From JBBKWQ01 sp037969115 (lineage in GTDB: Bacteria > Actinomycetota > Acidimicrobiia > Acidimicrobiales > Ilumatobacteraceae): a stretch of DNA of 62,456 bases. Positions 24,753-32,635 of the stretch are shown piece by piece (position 1 is the stretch's first letter; every line of letters starts with the position of its first letter). Below the pieces are notes generated by a model that saw only the letters and a program-made list of their open reading frames with translations, had not been told where the DNA came from and did no database searches. The DNA lies in assembly GCA_037969115.1 (NCBI GenBank), contig JBBKWQ010000077.1, positions 1 through 62,456 on the forward strand, in the 5' to 3' direction. The position numbers were made by a program, and so were the translations under genes.

Positions 24753-25838
24753 ATGGCAACCGTGAAGTTCGACAAAGCCTCCCGCATCTATCCGGGCCTC
24801 GCCCGGCCGGCAGTCAACTCGCTCGACCTCGACATCACCGACGGCGAGTTCCTGGTACTCGTCGGGCCGTCGGGCTGCGGCAAGTCGACCACCCTGCGGA
24901 TGTTGGCCGGTCTCGAGCCGATCGACGCCGGCAGTGTCATCATCGGCGACAACGACGTCACGATGATGCCGCCCAAAGACCGCGACATCGCGATGGTGTT
25001 CCAGTCGTACGCGCTCTACCCGCACATGACCGTCGGCGAGAACATCGGGTTCCACCTCAAGATCAAGAAGATGACGAAGTCCGAGATCGCCGAGCGCGTC
25101 ACCGAAGCGGCACGCATCCTCGACCTCGAGCCGTACCTCGACCGGAAGCCCGCCAAGCTCTCGGGAGGACAGCGCCAGCGCGTAGCGATGGGACGCGCCA
25201 TCGTGCGTCAGCCGCAGGTGTTCCTGATGGACGAACCACTGTCGAACCTCGATGCCAAACTGCGGGTCCAGACCCGCACCGAGATCGCCGCCCTTCAACG
25301 CCGACTCGGCGTCACGACCGTGTATGTCACCCACGACCAGGTCGAGGCGATGACGATGGCGGATCGGGTCGCAGTGTTGAAGGATGGATTGTTGATGCAA
25401 TGTGCCTCTCCGCGCGAATTGTTCATGCGGCCGGCGAACCTCTTCGTCGCCGGCTTCATCGGCTCGCCGGCGATGAACCTCCTCCCGGCCACCATCGTGG
25501 GCGATCGGGCCATGGTCGGCTCGTTGTCCGTCACGCTGACCCCCGACGAAGTCGCTGCCGCCACCACCGACCAGATCATCGTCGGGATGCGCCCAGAGAG
25601 CTTGTCGGTCGAACCGTCAGGCGGACTCGACGTGAACATCGACGTCGTCGAGGAACTCGGCTCCGAGTCGTACCTGTACTGCTCCGAGATGAAGAACGGA
25701 GAACCCGATCCCGACACACCGGTCGTGGTTCGAACCGAAGGTTTGAGCAACGCCAAGGTGGGCGACCGCCTGAGCCTGGTCCCGGACCGAGCATCGATGC
25801 ATCTCTTCGATGCGGAGACGGGCCTCCGCCTCTCGTGA
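24753..25838 (+). CDS. Sugar ABC transporter ATP-binding protein (MsmK/UgpC type)
   Basis: 361 residues. Walker A GPSGCGKST near residue 37, Q-loop VFQSYALYPHMTV, signature LSGGQRQRVAMGRA, Walker B VFLMDEPLSNLD and H-loop VTHDQVEA are intact; the C-terminal TOBE region follows. It energises the MalFG-type permeases encoded on the other strand; no other ATPase gene is near. The ATG at 24753 has AAGGAG 5 nt upstream. The long open frame upstream of it is a shadow of deoR. The stop overlaps the galT GTG start. Confidence 0.92.
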   Translation: MATVKFDKASRIYPGLARPAVNSLDLDITDGEFLVLVGPSGCGKSTTLRMLAGLEPIDAGSVIIGDNDVTMMPPKDRDIAMVFQSYALYPHMTVGENIGFHLKIKKMTKSEIAERVTEAARILDLEPYLDRKPAKLSGGQRQRVAMGRAIVRQPQVFLMDEPLSNLDAKLRVQTRTEIAALQRRLGVTTVYVTHDQVEAMTMADRVAVLKDGLLMQCASPRELFMRPANLFVAGFIGSPAMNLLPATIVGDRAMVGSLSVTLTPDEVAAATTDQIIVGMRPESLSVEPSGGLDVNIDVVEELGSESYLYCSEMKNGEPDPDTPVVVRTEGLSNAKVGDRLSLVPDRASMHLFDAETGLRLS

Positions 25839-26701
25839 GTTCCGAGGGTCCGACATCTCAGCTCAGGGTCGATCCGTTCACGTGCACCCGCGTCCACGTG
25901 GTCGGTGCGCGCCAGGCGCGCCCGAACCTGCCCGCGACGGGATGTCCGTTCTGTGTGGGCGGCCTGGAAGCCCCGGAACAGTACGACGTGCGGTCGTTCA
26001 AGAACCGATGGCCTGCGATGTCGGGCGATCGGTGCGAGGTCGTGCTCTACTCGTCGCAACACGATGCGACGTTCTGGTCGCTGGGTGTCGACGGTGCGCG
26101 AGATGTCATCGAGTTGTGGGCCGATCGCACCGCAGAACTCGGTGCCCGTGACGACGTCGACTTCGTGCTGGCCTTCGAGAATCGAGGCGCGGAGGTGGGT
26201 GCCACCATCTCGCATCCGCACGGGCAGATCTATGCCTACGACCATGTCCCCGAGCGTCCCACGAGACGACTTGCGGGCGGCTGGCGGCCCGACCCCGAAC
26301 CCGGTGACCGCTTGATCGGTGAGCATTGCACGTTCCGATCCTGGGTTCCGTTCGTTCCCACGTATCCGATCGAGATAGCGGTCGCGCCGACCACGCAGGT
26401 GCCCGACCTGTCGGCCCTCGACGACGCCGGCCGAGCCGATCTCGCGGCAGCACTCGTCGACACCTTCGCCCGACTCGACCTGCTCTTCGGCACGCCGCTC
26501 CCGTACATGATGTGGCTCAATCAGCGCCCGACCGTGCGTGACGGGTACGAGGATGCGTGGTTCAACATCGAGATCGTGTCGCCCTGGCGCGACGACGGCG
26601 TCCAGCGTTTCATCGCCGCCGCCGAGGTTGCATGCGCCGAGTATTTCAACCCGGTCGTACCCGAGGAGCTCGCGGCCAGGTTGCGCCGAATCACTCCCTG
26701 A
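25835..26701 (+). CDS. galT: Galactose-1-phosphate uridylyltransferase
   Basis: 288 residues, shorter than E. coli GalT (348). It transfers UMP from UDP-glucose to galactose-1-phosphate. The zinc-type CPFC is at 37-40 and the active site HPHGQ at 126-130, with H128 as the nucleophile that becomes uridylylated. The GTG at 25835 overlaps the ATPase stop (GTGA), so import and catabolism are coupled in translation. The galK gene is convergent, 45 bp away. Confidence 0.9.
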   Translation: MSSEGPTSQLRVDPFTCTRVHVVGARQARPNLPATGCPFCVGGLEAPEQYDVRSFKNRWPAMSGDRCEVVLYSSQHDATFWSLGVDGARDVIELWADRTAELGARDDVDFVLAFENRGAEVGATISHPHGQIYAYDHVPERPTRRLAGGWRPDPEPGDRLIGEHCTFRSWVPFVPTYPIEIAVAPTTQVPDLSALDDAGRADLAAALVDTFARLDLLFGTPLPYMMWLNQRPTVRDGYEDAWFNIEIVSPWRDDGVQRFIAAAEVACAEYFNPVVPEELAARLRRITP

Positions 26702-26746
26702 CCAGAACTCGTCGACCCGACTTCGTGACCCGTGCTCGATGTTCGG

Positions 26747-27931
26747 CTAACGATCGTCGAGTACGACACTGGCCCCTGCGGCAGGAGCGCAGATCCACAC
26801 CGACGCCGGACCCGTTTCGTTGTCGTAGCGGTCGGTCACCGACTTGCGGAACTCATCGGCGTCGTCGCTCCCGACCAGTGCGACGGCACAACCGGCGAAA
26901 CCGCCCCCGGTCATCCTGGCGCCGAAGCAGCCGGGTGCCGTTTGGGCGATGTCGACGATCTGATCGAGTGCCGCGGACGACACCTCGAAGTCGTCTCGCA
27001 AGCTGCGATGGCTGTCGTTCATCAGCAGGCCGAGGCGCGCCAGATCTCCGGCCGCCATGGCCTCCGCGGCATCGAGCGTTCGCCGATTCTCGGTGATGAC
27101 GTGATGCGCTCGACGCCGGTCCGCAACGTGTTCCACAGGCATCTGCGCGAGGTCGACCAGTGTGGCATCGCGCAGGGCTGCGACTCCCATGGCCGCTGCC
27201 GCTCGAAAACATGCGTCTCGACGTTCACCGTACGCGGCTTCGGCGAGGCGACGTCTCGTACGGGTGTCCAGCACCGCGATCACTACGCCGTCGGGCAGAG
27301 GTACAGCAGTGAGCCCGAGCGTGCGGCAGTCCATCAGCATGGCGTGGCCCTCGACGCCCGACGCAGAGATGAGCTGGTCCATGATGCCGCTCTGCAGACC
27401 GACCACTTCGTTCTCGACTCGTTGCCCCAGAAGCGCCACGTCGACCGGCGGCCAACTCAGGTCGGCGAGCCGCAGCACGGCGTTGATCGTGGCGACCTCG
27501 ATCGCGGCGGAGCTCGACAGGCTCGCGCCGGTCGGGATGTCGGTGGCGATCGCGGCGTTCCAGCCTCCACCGCTGATCCCCTGTGAGGCGAGGAGCTGGA
27601 CCGCTCCGTCGATGTAGGCCGCCCATGTCGGCACCGGAACAGCGGGGTCGTCGCCCATGACCCGAAGGCTGGTGTCGCCGAAACCCTCGGAATGGATCTG
27701 TATGAAGTCTGCGTTGCTGCGCCGTAGTGCGATTGCCGTGTCGAAGGGCAACGCCATCGGCATGGCGAATCCGTCGTTGTAGTCGGTGTGTTCCCCGATG
27801 AGGTTCACCCGTCCCGGAGCGCGGACGAGCAACTCGGGTGTTCCCCACCGCCGGTCGAGCAGGTCGACCGCTCGTTCGAGCGCGATATGCGGCACCGGGT
27901 TTGCGCTCCGAGTGTCGTTGGTTTCAGCCAC
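26747..27931 (-). CDS. galK: Galactokinase
   Basis: 394-residue GHMP kinase making galactose-1-phosphate. All three motifs are present: GRVNLIGEHTDYNDG near residue 40, GASLSSSAAIE near 140, and ARMTGGGFAGCAVAL near 345. With GalT and GalU it gives the Leloir route; GalE (UDP-galactose epimerase) is not in the window. It starts at GTG 27931, 8 nt after a TAGCGT box, divergent from the DUF3107 gene, so it is transcribed separately from galT. Confidence 0.95.
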   Translation of the reverse strand: MAETNDTRSANPVPHIALERAVDLLDRRWGTPELLVRAPGRVNLIGEHTDYNDGFAMPMALPFDTAIALRRSNADFIQIHSEGFGDTSLRVMGDDPAVPVPTWAAYIDGAVQLLASQGISGGGWNAAIATDIPTGASLSSSAAIEVATINAVLRLADLSWPPVDVALLGQRVENEVVGLQSGIMDQLISASGVEGHAMLMDCRTLGLTAVPLPDGVVIAVLDTRTRRRLAEAAYGERRDACFRAAAAMGVAALRDATLVDLAQMPVEHVADRRRAHHVITENRRTLDAAEAMAAGDLARLGLLMNDSHRSLRDDFEVSSAALDQIVDIAQTAPGCFGARMTGGGFAGCAVALVGSDDADEFRKSVTDRYDNETGPASVWICAPAAGASVVLDDR

Positions 27932-27939
27932 GCCGCTGC

Positions 27940-27972
27940 ACGCTACGGAATCGAGGCAGCGGCCGCTACCGT
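27940..27972. promoter_or_regulatory. Divergent leaderless promoters of galK and the DUF3107 gene
   Basis: Minus strand: TAGCGT (27945-27940), 8 nt before the galK GTG. Plus strand: TACCGT (27967-27972), 7 nt before the DUF3107 GTG at 27980. The whole space between the two start codons is 48 bp. Confidence 0.5.
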
Positions 27973-27979
27973 TCTGGGC

Positions 27980-28210
27980 GTGGACCTACGTATCGGTGTG
28001 ACCCAAGCCCCTCGCGAACTCGCCATCGAGATCGAGGACGACCAGCGAGACGACGTGAAGTCGAGAATCGAGGCAGCACTCAATGGTGCCACCGACACGT
28101 TGTGGCTCACCGACAAACGTGGGCGCGACCTCGTCATCGCGAGCGCCAAGATCGCGTACGTCGAAGTCGGTAGCGCGGACGGGGAACGCCGCATCGGCTT
28201 TGGAGGTTGA
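27980..28210 (+). CDS. DUF3107 small protein
   Basis: 76 residues of the actinobacterial DUF3107 family: VDLRIGVTQAPRELAIEIED ... DTLWLTDKRGRDLVIASAKIAYVEVG. This is an ATP-binding-subunit-like small domain of unknown function, usually annotated only by the DUF. The GTG at 27980 lies 7 nt after TACCGT. It overlaps the proposed start of the first ArsA-like ATPase by 11 bp, so the three genes to 30.5 kb form one operon. Confidence 0.8.
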   Translation: MDLRIGVTQAPRELAIEIEDDQRDDVKSRIEAALNGATDTLWLTDKRGRDLVIASAKIAYVEVGSADGERRIGFGG

Positions 28211-29183
28211 TCTGAGCGCGGACGCGCCACACCTGCTCGACCGACAACTCCTCTTCGTCACGGGCAAGGGGGGTGTCGGAAAGACGTCCGTCGCCGCGGC
28301 GCTTGCGCACCTGGCGACCCAACAAGGCCGTACGGTGCTCGTGTGCGAGATGGACGCCAAGGGTGCGCTCGCGGGCGCATTCGACGCGGCTCCGGTGACG
28401 TTCGAACCCAGGGAGCTCGAACCTGGGCTGTCCGCCATGGCGATGAACACCGAGGACGCTCTTCGTGAGTACCTCCGGCTTTTCGTTCGCGTGCCCTTCA
28501 TCGGTCGGATCGGGCCGCTCGCGCGCACCTTCGACTTCGTCGCCGATGCCGCGCCCGGCGTGAAAGAGATCCTCAGCGTGGGCAAGCTCTGCTACGAGGT
28601 CCGTGAACGGCACTACGACCTCGTGATCGTCGATGCCGAGTCGAGCGGGCACATCGTTGCGCAAATCGGAGCGCCGAAGGTCATTCGCAATCTGATCCAG
28701 GTCGGATTGGTCCGTGATCAGACGAGTTGGATGACCGAGATCCTGGAAGACCCACAACGCACGGGTGTGGTGGTCGTCACCACACCCGAAGAGATGCCGG
28801 TGACCGAGACACTCGAGTTGATCGACCGGCTCGACCGAGACGCCGGCATCGCGACGTCGGCGGTGATCGCCAACCGGGTGTTGCCCGAGATCTTCGACCC
28901 GGTTCAACTCGACGTTCTCGCACGTCTGACCGGGTCGGAACCGGCGCTGGTCGAGGCTGCCGGACCGTCGGTGCTCACGGTGCTCGACGCAGCTCGGTCC
29001 GTCGCCGGCCGCCGGCGCGTCGTGGCCGGCCATCTCGACCGCTTGAGTTCGTCGCTGGCGATGCGAACCGGACCACCCGTGGCGTTGTTGCACGTACCCG
29101 AGCTGTTCACCCGAGCGACGGGACGTCGCGTGGTCACACTCGTCGGCGACGCACTTGCAGCAGAAGTCGGGACGTCGCTGTGA
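28200..29183 (+). CDS. ArsA/Get3-like ATPase, first of a pair
   Basis: 327 residues of the anion-transporting/GET3 ATPase family. P-loop TGKGGVGKT at 21-29 and the A-loop-like switch I. The switch II region reads DLVIVDAESSGHIVAQIGAP, departing from the usual DTAPTGH. Actinobacteria carry such proteins in pairs (Rv3679/Rv3680 in M. tuberculosis, described as Get3-like BagA and BagB). No arsenic genes are nearby, so arsenite export is unlikely. The TTG at 28200 is a tentative start: it overlaps DUF3107 by 11 bp and places the P-loop at the usual position. The stop overlaps the second ATPase (GTGA). Confidence 0.82.
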   Translation: MEVDLSADAPHLLDRQLLFVTGKGGVGKTSVAAALAHLATQQGRTVLVCEMDAKGALAGAFDAAPVTFEPRELEPGLSAMAMNTEDALREYLRLFVRVPFIGRIGPLARTFDFVADAAPGVKEILSVGKLCYEVRERHYDLVIVDAESSGHIVAQIGAPKVIRNLIQVGLVRDQTSWMTEILEDPQRTGVVVVTTPEEMPVTETLELIDRLDRDAGIATSAVIANRVLPEIFDPVQLDVLARLTGSEPALVEAAGPSVLTVLDAARSVAGRRRVVAGHLDRLSSSLAMRTGPPVALLHVPELFTRATGRRVVTLVGDALAAEVGTSL

Positions 29184-30484
29184 CCGAACCGAACGTAGGG
29201 CGCGCAAAACCGAAGAGCGCGAAGCAGGGGTCCGCGAAGAAGAAGAAGAAAACCACGAGCAAGCAACCGTCGACGAAGGCAGCGAAGCGCAAGAGTACGG
29301 CGAAAAACCAGCCAACTCGTTCGAACGGGTCCGGACCCTCGCGCCTCGACGCGCTCCTCGCTGCGAAGGAAATGGTCCTGGTCTGCGGGTCCGGCGGCGT
29401 CGGTAAAACCACCGCTGCGGCGGCAATGGCGGCGTCGGCCGCCACGCACCTCGGCGGCAGAGTGCTCGTGCTCACCGTGGACCCGGCGCGTCGACTCGCT
29501 GACGCGCTCGGCATCGGGGCGTTCGGGAACACGGCGGTTCGAGTGCCGAACAGCGCCTTCGGCGACATCGAGCCCCGCGGCGAACTCTGGGCGGCGATGC
29601 TCGACACGAAAGCTGGCTGGGACGAACTGATCGCTCGCCACGCCCCCGACGTCGAGGTCCGCGACGCAGTGCTCGCCAATCCTCTCTACAACAACATCAC
29701 CAGCCGGTTCGTACACAGCCACGACTACCTGGCGATGGAACGACTGCATGAGCTGCACGCATCGGGCGAGTACGACCTCATCGTCGTCGACACACCACCG
29801 TCTCGAAACGCACTCGACGTGCTCGACGCACCGGGCCGAATGAAGGACTTCTTCGGTTCCAGGCTGCTCAAGTGGCTGACCGTTCCGTACCGATCCCGCT
29901 GGTTCACGGCGGCGTCGAGACCCTTCTACCAAGTGGCCGACCGCGTGCTCGGTTCGGGATTCCTGGAGGACATCGCAGAATTCTTCGTGCTCTTCCAAGC
30001 GATGGAGCCTGGATTCGTGGCTCATGCTCGCGAGGTCGAACAGCTCCTGGCCGACCCACGCAGCACGTTCGTGGTGGTGACCACGCTCGAAGCGGCGCCT
30101 GCTCACGAGGCGGGCTATCTCGCTCGCGAACTCGAGCGGCGGCGGTACCACCTCGGCGCCATCGTCGCGAACCGGGCGCTGCCGGACGAGTACACCCGTC
30201 GTTCCGCTCGCACGAGCGCAAGCCGCCTGGCAGAGGTCGCCGACGGTCCGATCGCCGATGAGCTGGGTGCGACACTCGATGTCGACCGCGAAACGGTTGC
30301 GACGGTGCTCCACGAAGCGGCGGTACGGTTCCAAGATCTGGCGCTCGTGGCAACGCGCGAGGCCGAGCGCCGCGACGAATTGTCGCGGCACACGGGTCTG
30401 GTCATCGCTGCGCCGGCGCTCGACCGAGACATCAACGACGTCGACGATCTGCTCGAACTCGGCGAGTACCTGCGAACGTCGTGA
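29180..30484 (+). CDS. ArsA/Get3-like ATPase, second of a pair, with Lys-rich N-terminus
   Basis: 434 residues. The first 50 are a very basic low-complexity tail containing KKKKK and many Lys/Ser/Thr, not part of the family. The ATPase domain follows: P-loop CGSGGVGKTT at 69-78, DPARRLADALG, and switch II VDTPPSRNALDVLDAP. It is the expected partner of the preceding ATPase for a heteromeric complex, with overlapping start and stop codons. The tail may bind nucleic acid, the ribosome or acidic lipid; this is inference. The following gene starts 51 bp later on the same strand. Confidence 0.82.
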   Translation: MTEPNVGRAKPKSAKQGSAKKKKKTTSKQPSTKAAKRKSTAKNQPTRSNGSGPSRLDALLAAKEMVLVCGSGGVGKTTAAAAMAASAATHLGGRVLVLTVDPARRLADALGIGAFGNTAVRVPNSAFGDIEPRGELWAAMLDTKAGWDELIARHAPDVEVRDAVLANPLYNNITSRFVHSHDYLAMERLHELHASGEYDLIVVDTPPSRNALDVLDAPGRMKDFFGSRLLKWLTVPYRSRWFTAASRPFYQVADRVLGSGFLEDIAEFFVLFQAMEPGFVAHAREVEQLLADPRSTFVVVTTLEAAPAHEAGYLARELERRRYHLGAIVANRALPDEYTRRSARTSASRLAEVADGPIADELGATLDVDRETVATVLHEAAVRFQDLALVATREAERRDELSRHTGLVIAAPALDRDINDVDDLLELGEYLRTS

Positions 30485-30535
30485 CCGATCGGCGCGAACG
30501 ACCGCCATGCCCGAACGCTTTGCACTGGAGAAATC

Positions 30536-31780
30536 ATGAAACCGCTCGATGCGCTGCCGTCACCGGCCGAGAAACGAATCGCCGTGCGGGTCACCAACGA
30601 CGCTGTGCGTCAGCTTCGAGGCGGAAGCCCCTGGTTGTACGACGGATCGATCACGACGACGAACACAGAGGCAGCAGACGACTCTGCCGCAGGTGACCTC
30701 GCAGTGGTCTTCGACGCGAACCGCGACTTCGTCGCGATCGGGCTTTGGGACCCGGACTCGCCGATCCGGGTCAAGGTGATCCACGCCGGCTCTCCGACCC
30801 CGATCGATGCGCTGTGGTGGCGCCGGCATCTCGGTAATGCGATCGAACGGCGTGCGAGTCTCGCCGCTGACGAGTCGACGAATGCGTTCCGGCTCGTGCA
30901 CGGCGAGAACGACGCATTCCCCGGCGTGGTCATCGATCAGTACGACCGCTCGCTCGTGATCAAGATCTATTCCACGGTCTGGTTCCCGCATCTGCGCACG
31001 GTCGCCGAGGCGCTGGTCGAGCTGGTCGATCCGGTGTGCATCGTGGTGCGACTGTCTCGCAACGTCGCCGCCGGGAACACCTACGGTCTCACCGACGGCG
31101 ACACGATCGTGGGCGAGGCACCGACTCGCCCGATCCGCTTCGGCGAACGTGGCCTGACGATGGAGGCCGACGTGGTGCACGGGCACAAGACGGGACACTT
31201 CATCGACCAACGCGACAATCGTGCCCTCGTGAGGGCGGCATCGGACGGCAAACGGGTGCTCGACGTGTTCGCGTCGACAGGCGGCTTCGCCCTGTCGGCT
31301 GCGGCCGGAGGAGCGACGGGTGTGCACCTGGTCGATGTCAGCGAACAGGCACTACGCGCCGCCGAACGGAACTTCGCACAGAATCGCCACATCCGGGCCG
31401 TGCACGAGTGCGAAGTTCGTACCACCACCGGCGACGCGTTCGAGGTGCTACGCGAGCTTGCCAAACGCGACGAATTGTATGACGTCGTGATTCTCGATCC
31501 GCCGTCGTTCGCGTCGAACGCGGCGAGCGTCGAGCGAGCGGTGAGTGCATACAAGCGGTTGACGATGCTCGGTCTCGACGTCCTGAGGCCCGGCGGCCTC
31601 CTCGTGCAGGCCTCCTGTTCGAGCCGTGTGAGCGCCGACGAGTTCTTCGCGGCGGTCCACGAGGGTGCCAGTCGCCAGCACGTCACGCTGCACGAGATCC
31701 GGCGGACCGGTCACGCCCTCGATCATCCCGTGACCTTCGAACAGGGCGGCTACCTGAAGGCGCTCTTCGCGACGACGTGA
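30536..31780 (+). CDS. RlmI-like class I SAM-dependent RNA methyltransferase
   Basis: 414 residues with the layout of RlmI (23S rRNA m5C1962 methyltransferase) and relatives: an N-terminal PUA-like domain (1-80), a middle RlmI domain, and a Rossmann methyltransferase with VLDVFASTGGFALSAAAGG and LDPPSFAS, then a late cysteine in ASCSS that fits the m5C mechanism. The role in rRNA modification is inferred from family. ATG 30536 is clear; GGAGAAATC upstream is a possible ribosome site. The gene ends before a short repeat region. Confidence 0.83.
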   Translation: MKPLDALPSPAEKRIAVRVTNDAVRQLRGGSPWLYDGSITTTNTEAADDSAAGDLAVVFDANRDFVAIGLWDPDSPIRVKVIHAGSPTPIDALWWRRHLGNAIERRASLAADESTNAFRLVHGENDAFPGVVIDQYDRSLVIKIYSTVWFPHLRTVAEALVELVDPVCIVVRLSRNVAAGNTYGLTDGDTIVGEAPTRPIRFGERGLTMEADVVHGHKTGHFIDQRDNRALVRAASDGKRVLDVFASTGGFALSAAAGGATGVHLVDVSEQALRAAERNFAQNRHIRAVHECEVRTTTGDAFEVLRELAKRDELYDVVILDPPSFASNAASVERAVSAYKRLTMLGLDVLRPGGLLVQASCSSRVSADEFFAAVHEGASRQHVTLHEIRRTGHALDHPVTFEQGGYLKALFATT

Positions 31781-31816
31781 CGCCTGGTGAATCGCGGAGC
31801 CCGACCCGGCCCGTCG

Positions 31817-31841
31817 ATCACCGTGTGTCAATCACCGTGTG
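31817..31841. repeat. ATCACCGTGTG direct repeat
   Basis: Two exact 11-bp copies 14 bp apart (31817-31827, 31831-31841), followed by a degenerate CGATGTG(C/T)AT pair to about 31872, between two convergent genes. No clear terminator stem. Confidence 0.5.
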
Positions 31842-31873
31842 CCGATCGATGTGCATCCGTCGATGTGTATCGA

Positions 31874-32515
31874 TCAGTGCGTGTGATACGCGGCTTCGAA
31901 CCCGTCCGGCACGAAGAACTTGCGAATCAGGGGCTCGTAGTGCTCGAGCGTGGCGCTCGTGTAGGTGGGGTCGAAGGCAGGCTGGTCGTACTTGGCGGTG
32001 AACTCGTCGGTGTAGTCGTAGTACGGCGAGTCGCGGTACCGATCACGAGTGTCGCGGTCCATCCCGAGGTGATGCCAGAAGTAGTAGCCCTGGAAGATTC
32101 CGTGATGCTCGACCATCCAGTGATTGGCCTCGGACACGAACGGCTTCACGATTCCTGCGGCGATGCTGGGATGGTTGAACGGGGACAACGTGTCGCCGAT
32201 GTCGTGGAGCAGTGCACACAAGACGTACTCCTCGTCGCGGCCGTCGTTCTCGGCCCTGGTGGCCGTCTGGAGCGAGTGTTCGAGCCGACTCACAGGGAAC
32301 CCACCGTGATCCCGCTCGAGCATCCGAAGCTGCTCGACGATGTTGGCGGCGGCCATCGCCTGTGACGCGGGCAGCTGGCCGGCAATGATCGCCCAATCCT
32401 CGGCCGTCGACTCTTCGAAACTCGTGAACGAGGTTCGTGGAGCGCCCTCACCGAAGCGCGATTCGGCACTCGCTTCTGCGACATCGTGTTCGATGTTCTC
32501 GTCGAGATCGGTCAT
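31874..32515 (-). CDS. HD-domain protein, PhnZ-like
   Basis: 213 residues with an HD-fold metal site: H80 in RLEHSLQTA, H104-D105 in ALLHDIGD, and further histidines at 115, 132 and 137-138 (NHWMVEHHG), then a late acidic segment. The distance between the first histidine and the HD pair (24) is the same as in PhnZ, the mixed-valent di-iron oxygenase that splits a phosphonate C-P bond. Proteins of this subgroup may be oxygenases rather than phosphohydrolases. No phosphonate genes are near. The start ATG has AAAGGAG about 10 nt upstream. Confidence 0.7.
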   Translation of the reverse strand: MTDLDENIEHDVAEASAESRFGEGAPRTSFTSFEESTAEDWAIIAGQLPASQAMAAANIVEQLRMLERDHGGFPVSRLEHSLQTATRAENDGRDEEYVLCALLHDIGDTLSPFNHPSIAAGIVKPFVSEANHWMVEHHGIFQGYYFWHHLGMDRDTRDRYRDSPYYDYTDEFTAKYDQPAFDPTYTSATLEHYEPLIRKFFVPDGFEAAYHTH

Positions 32516-32635
32516 CGTGAAGTCTCTCCTTTGACCGGATGGTCGCTCGTATCGCGAGTGTCGCGAGTTGCTGCGGGACCCCCTTGATGACCAGAAGCGT
32601 ACCGATCGGGCTGTGATCGGGCAGACTCAGAGGCG

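Noticed and set aside
26220..26225. HPHGQ of the 25.8-kb protein taken as a HIT hydrolase
   Set aside because: CPFC and the whole layout are GalT; neighbours are galK and sugar uptake genes.
28200..30484. Arsenite efflux pump ATPases
   Set aside because: No arsB, arsD or arsR nearby and the paired actinobacterial Get3-like arrangement fits better.
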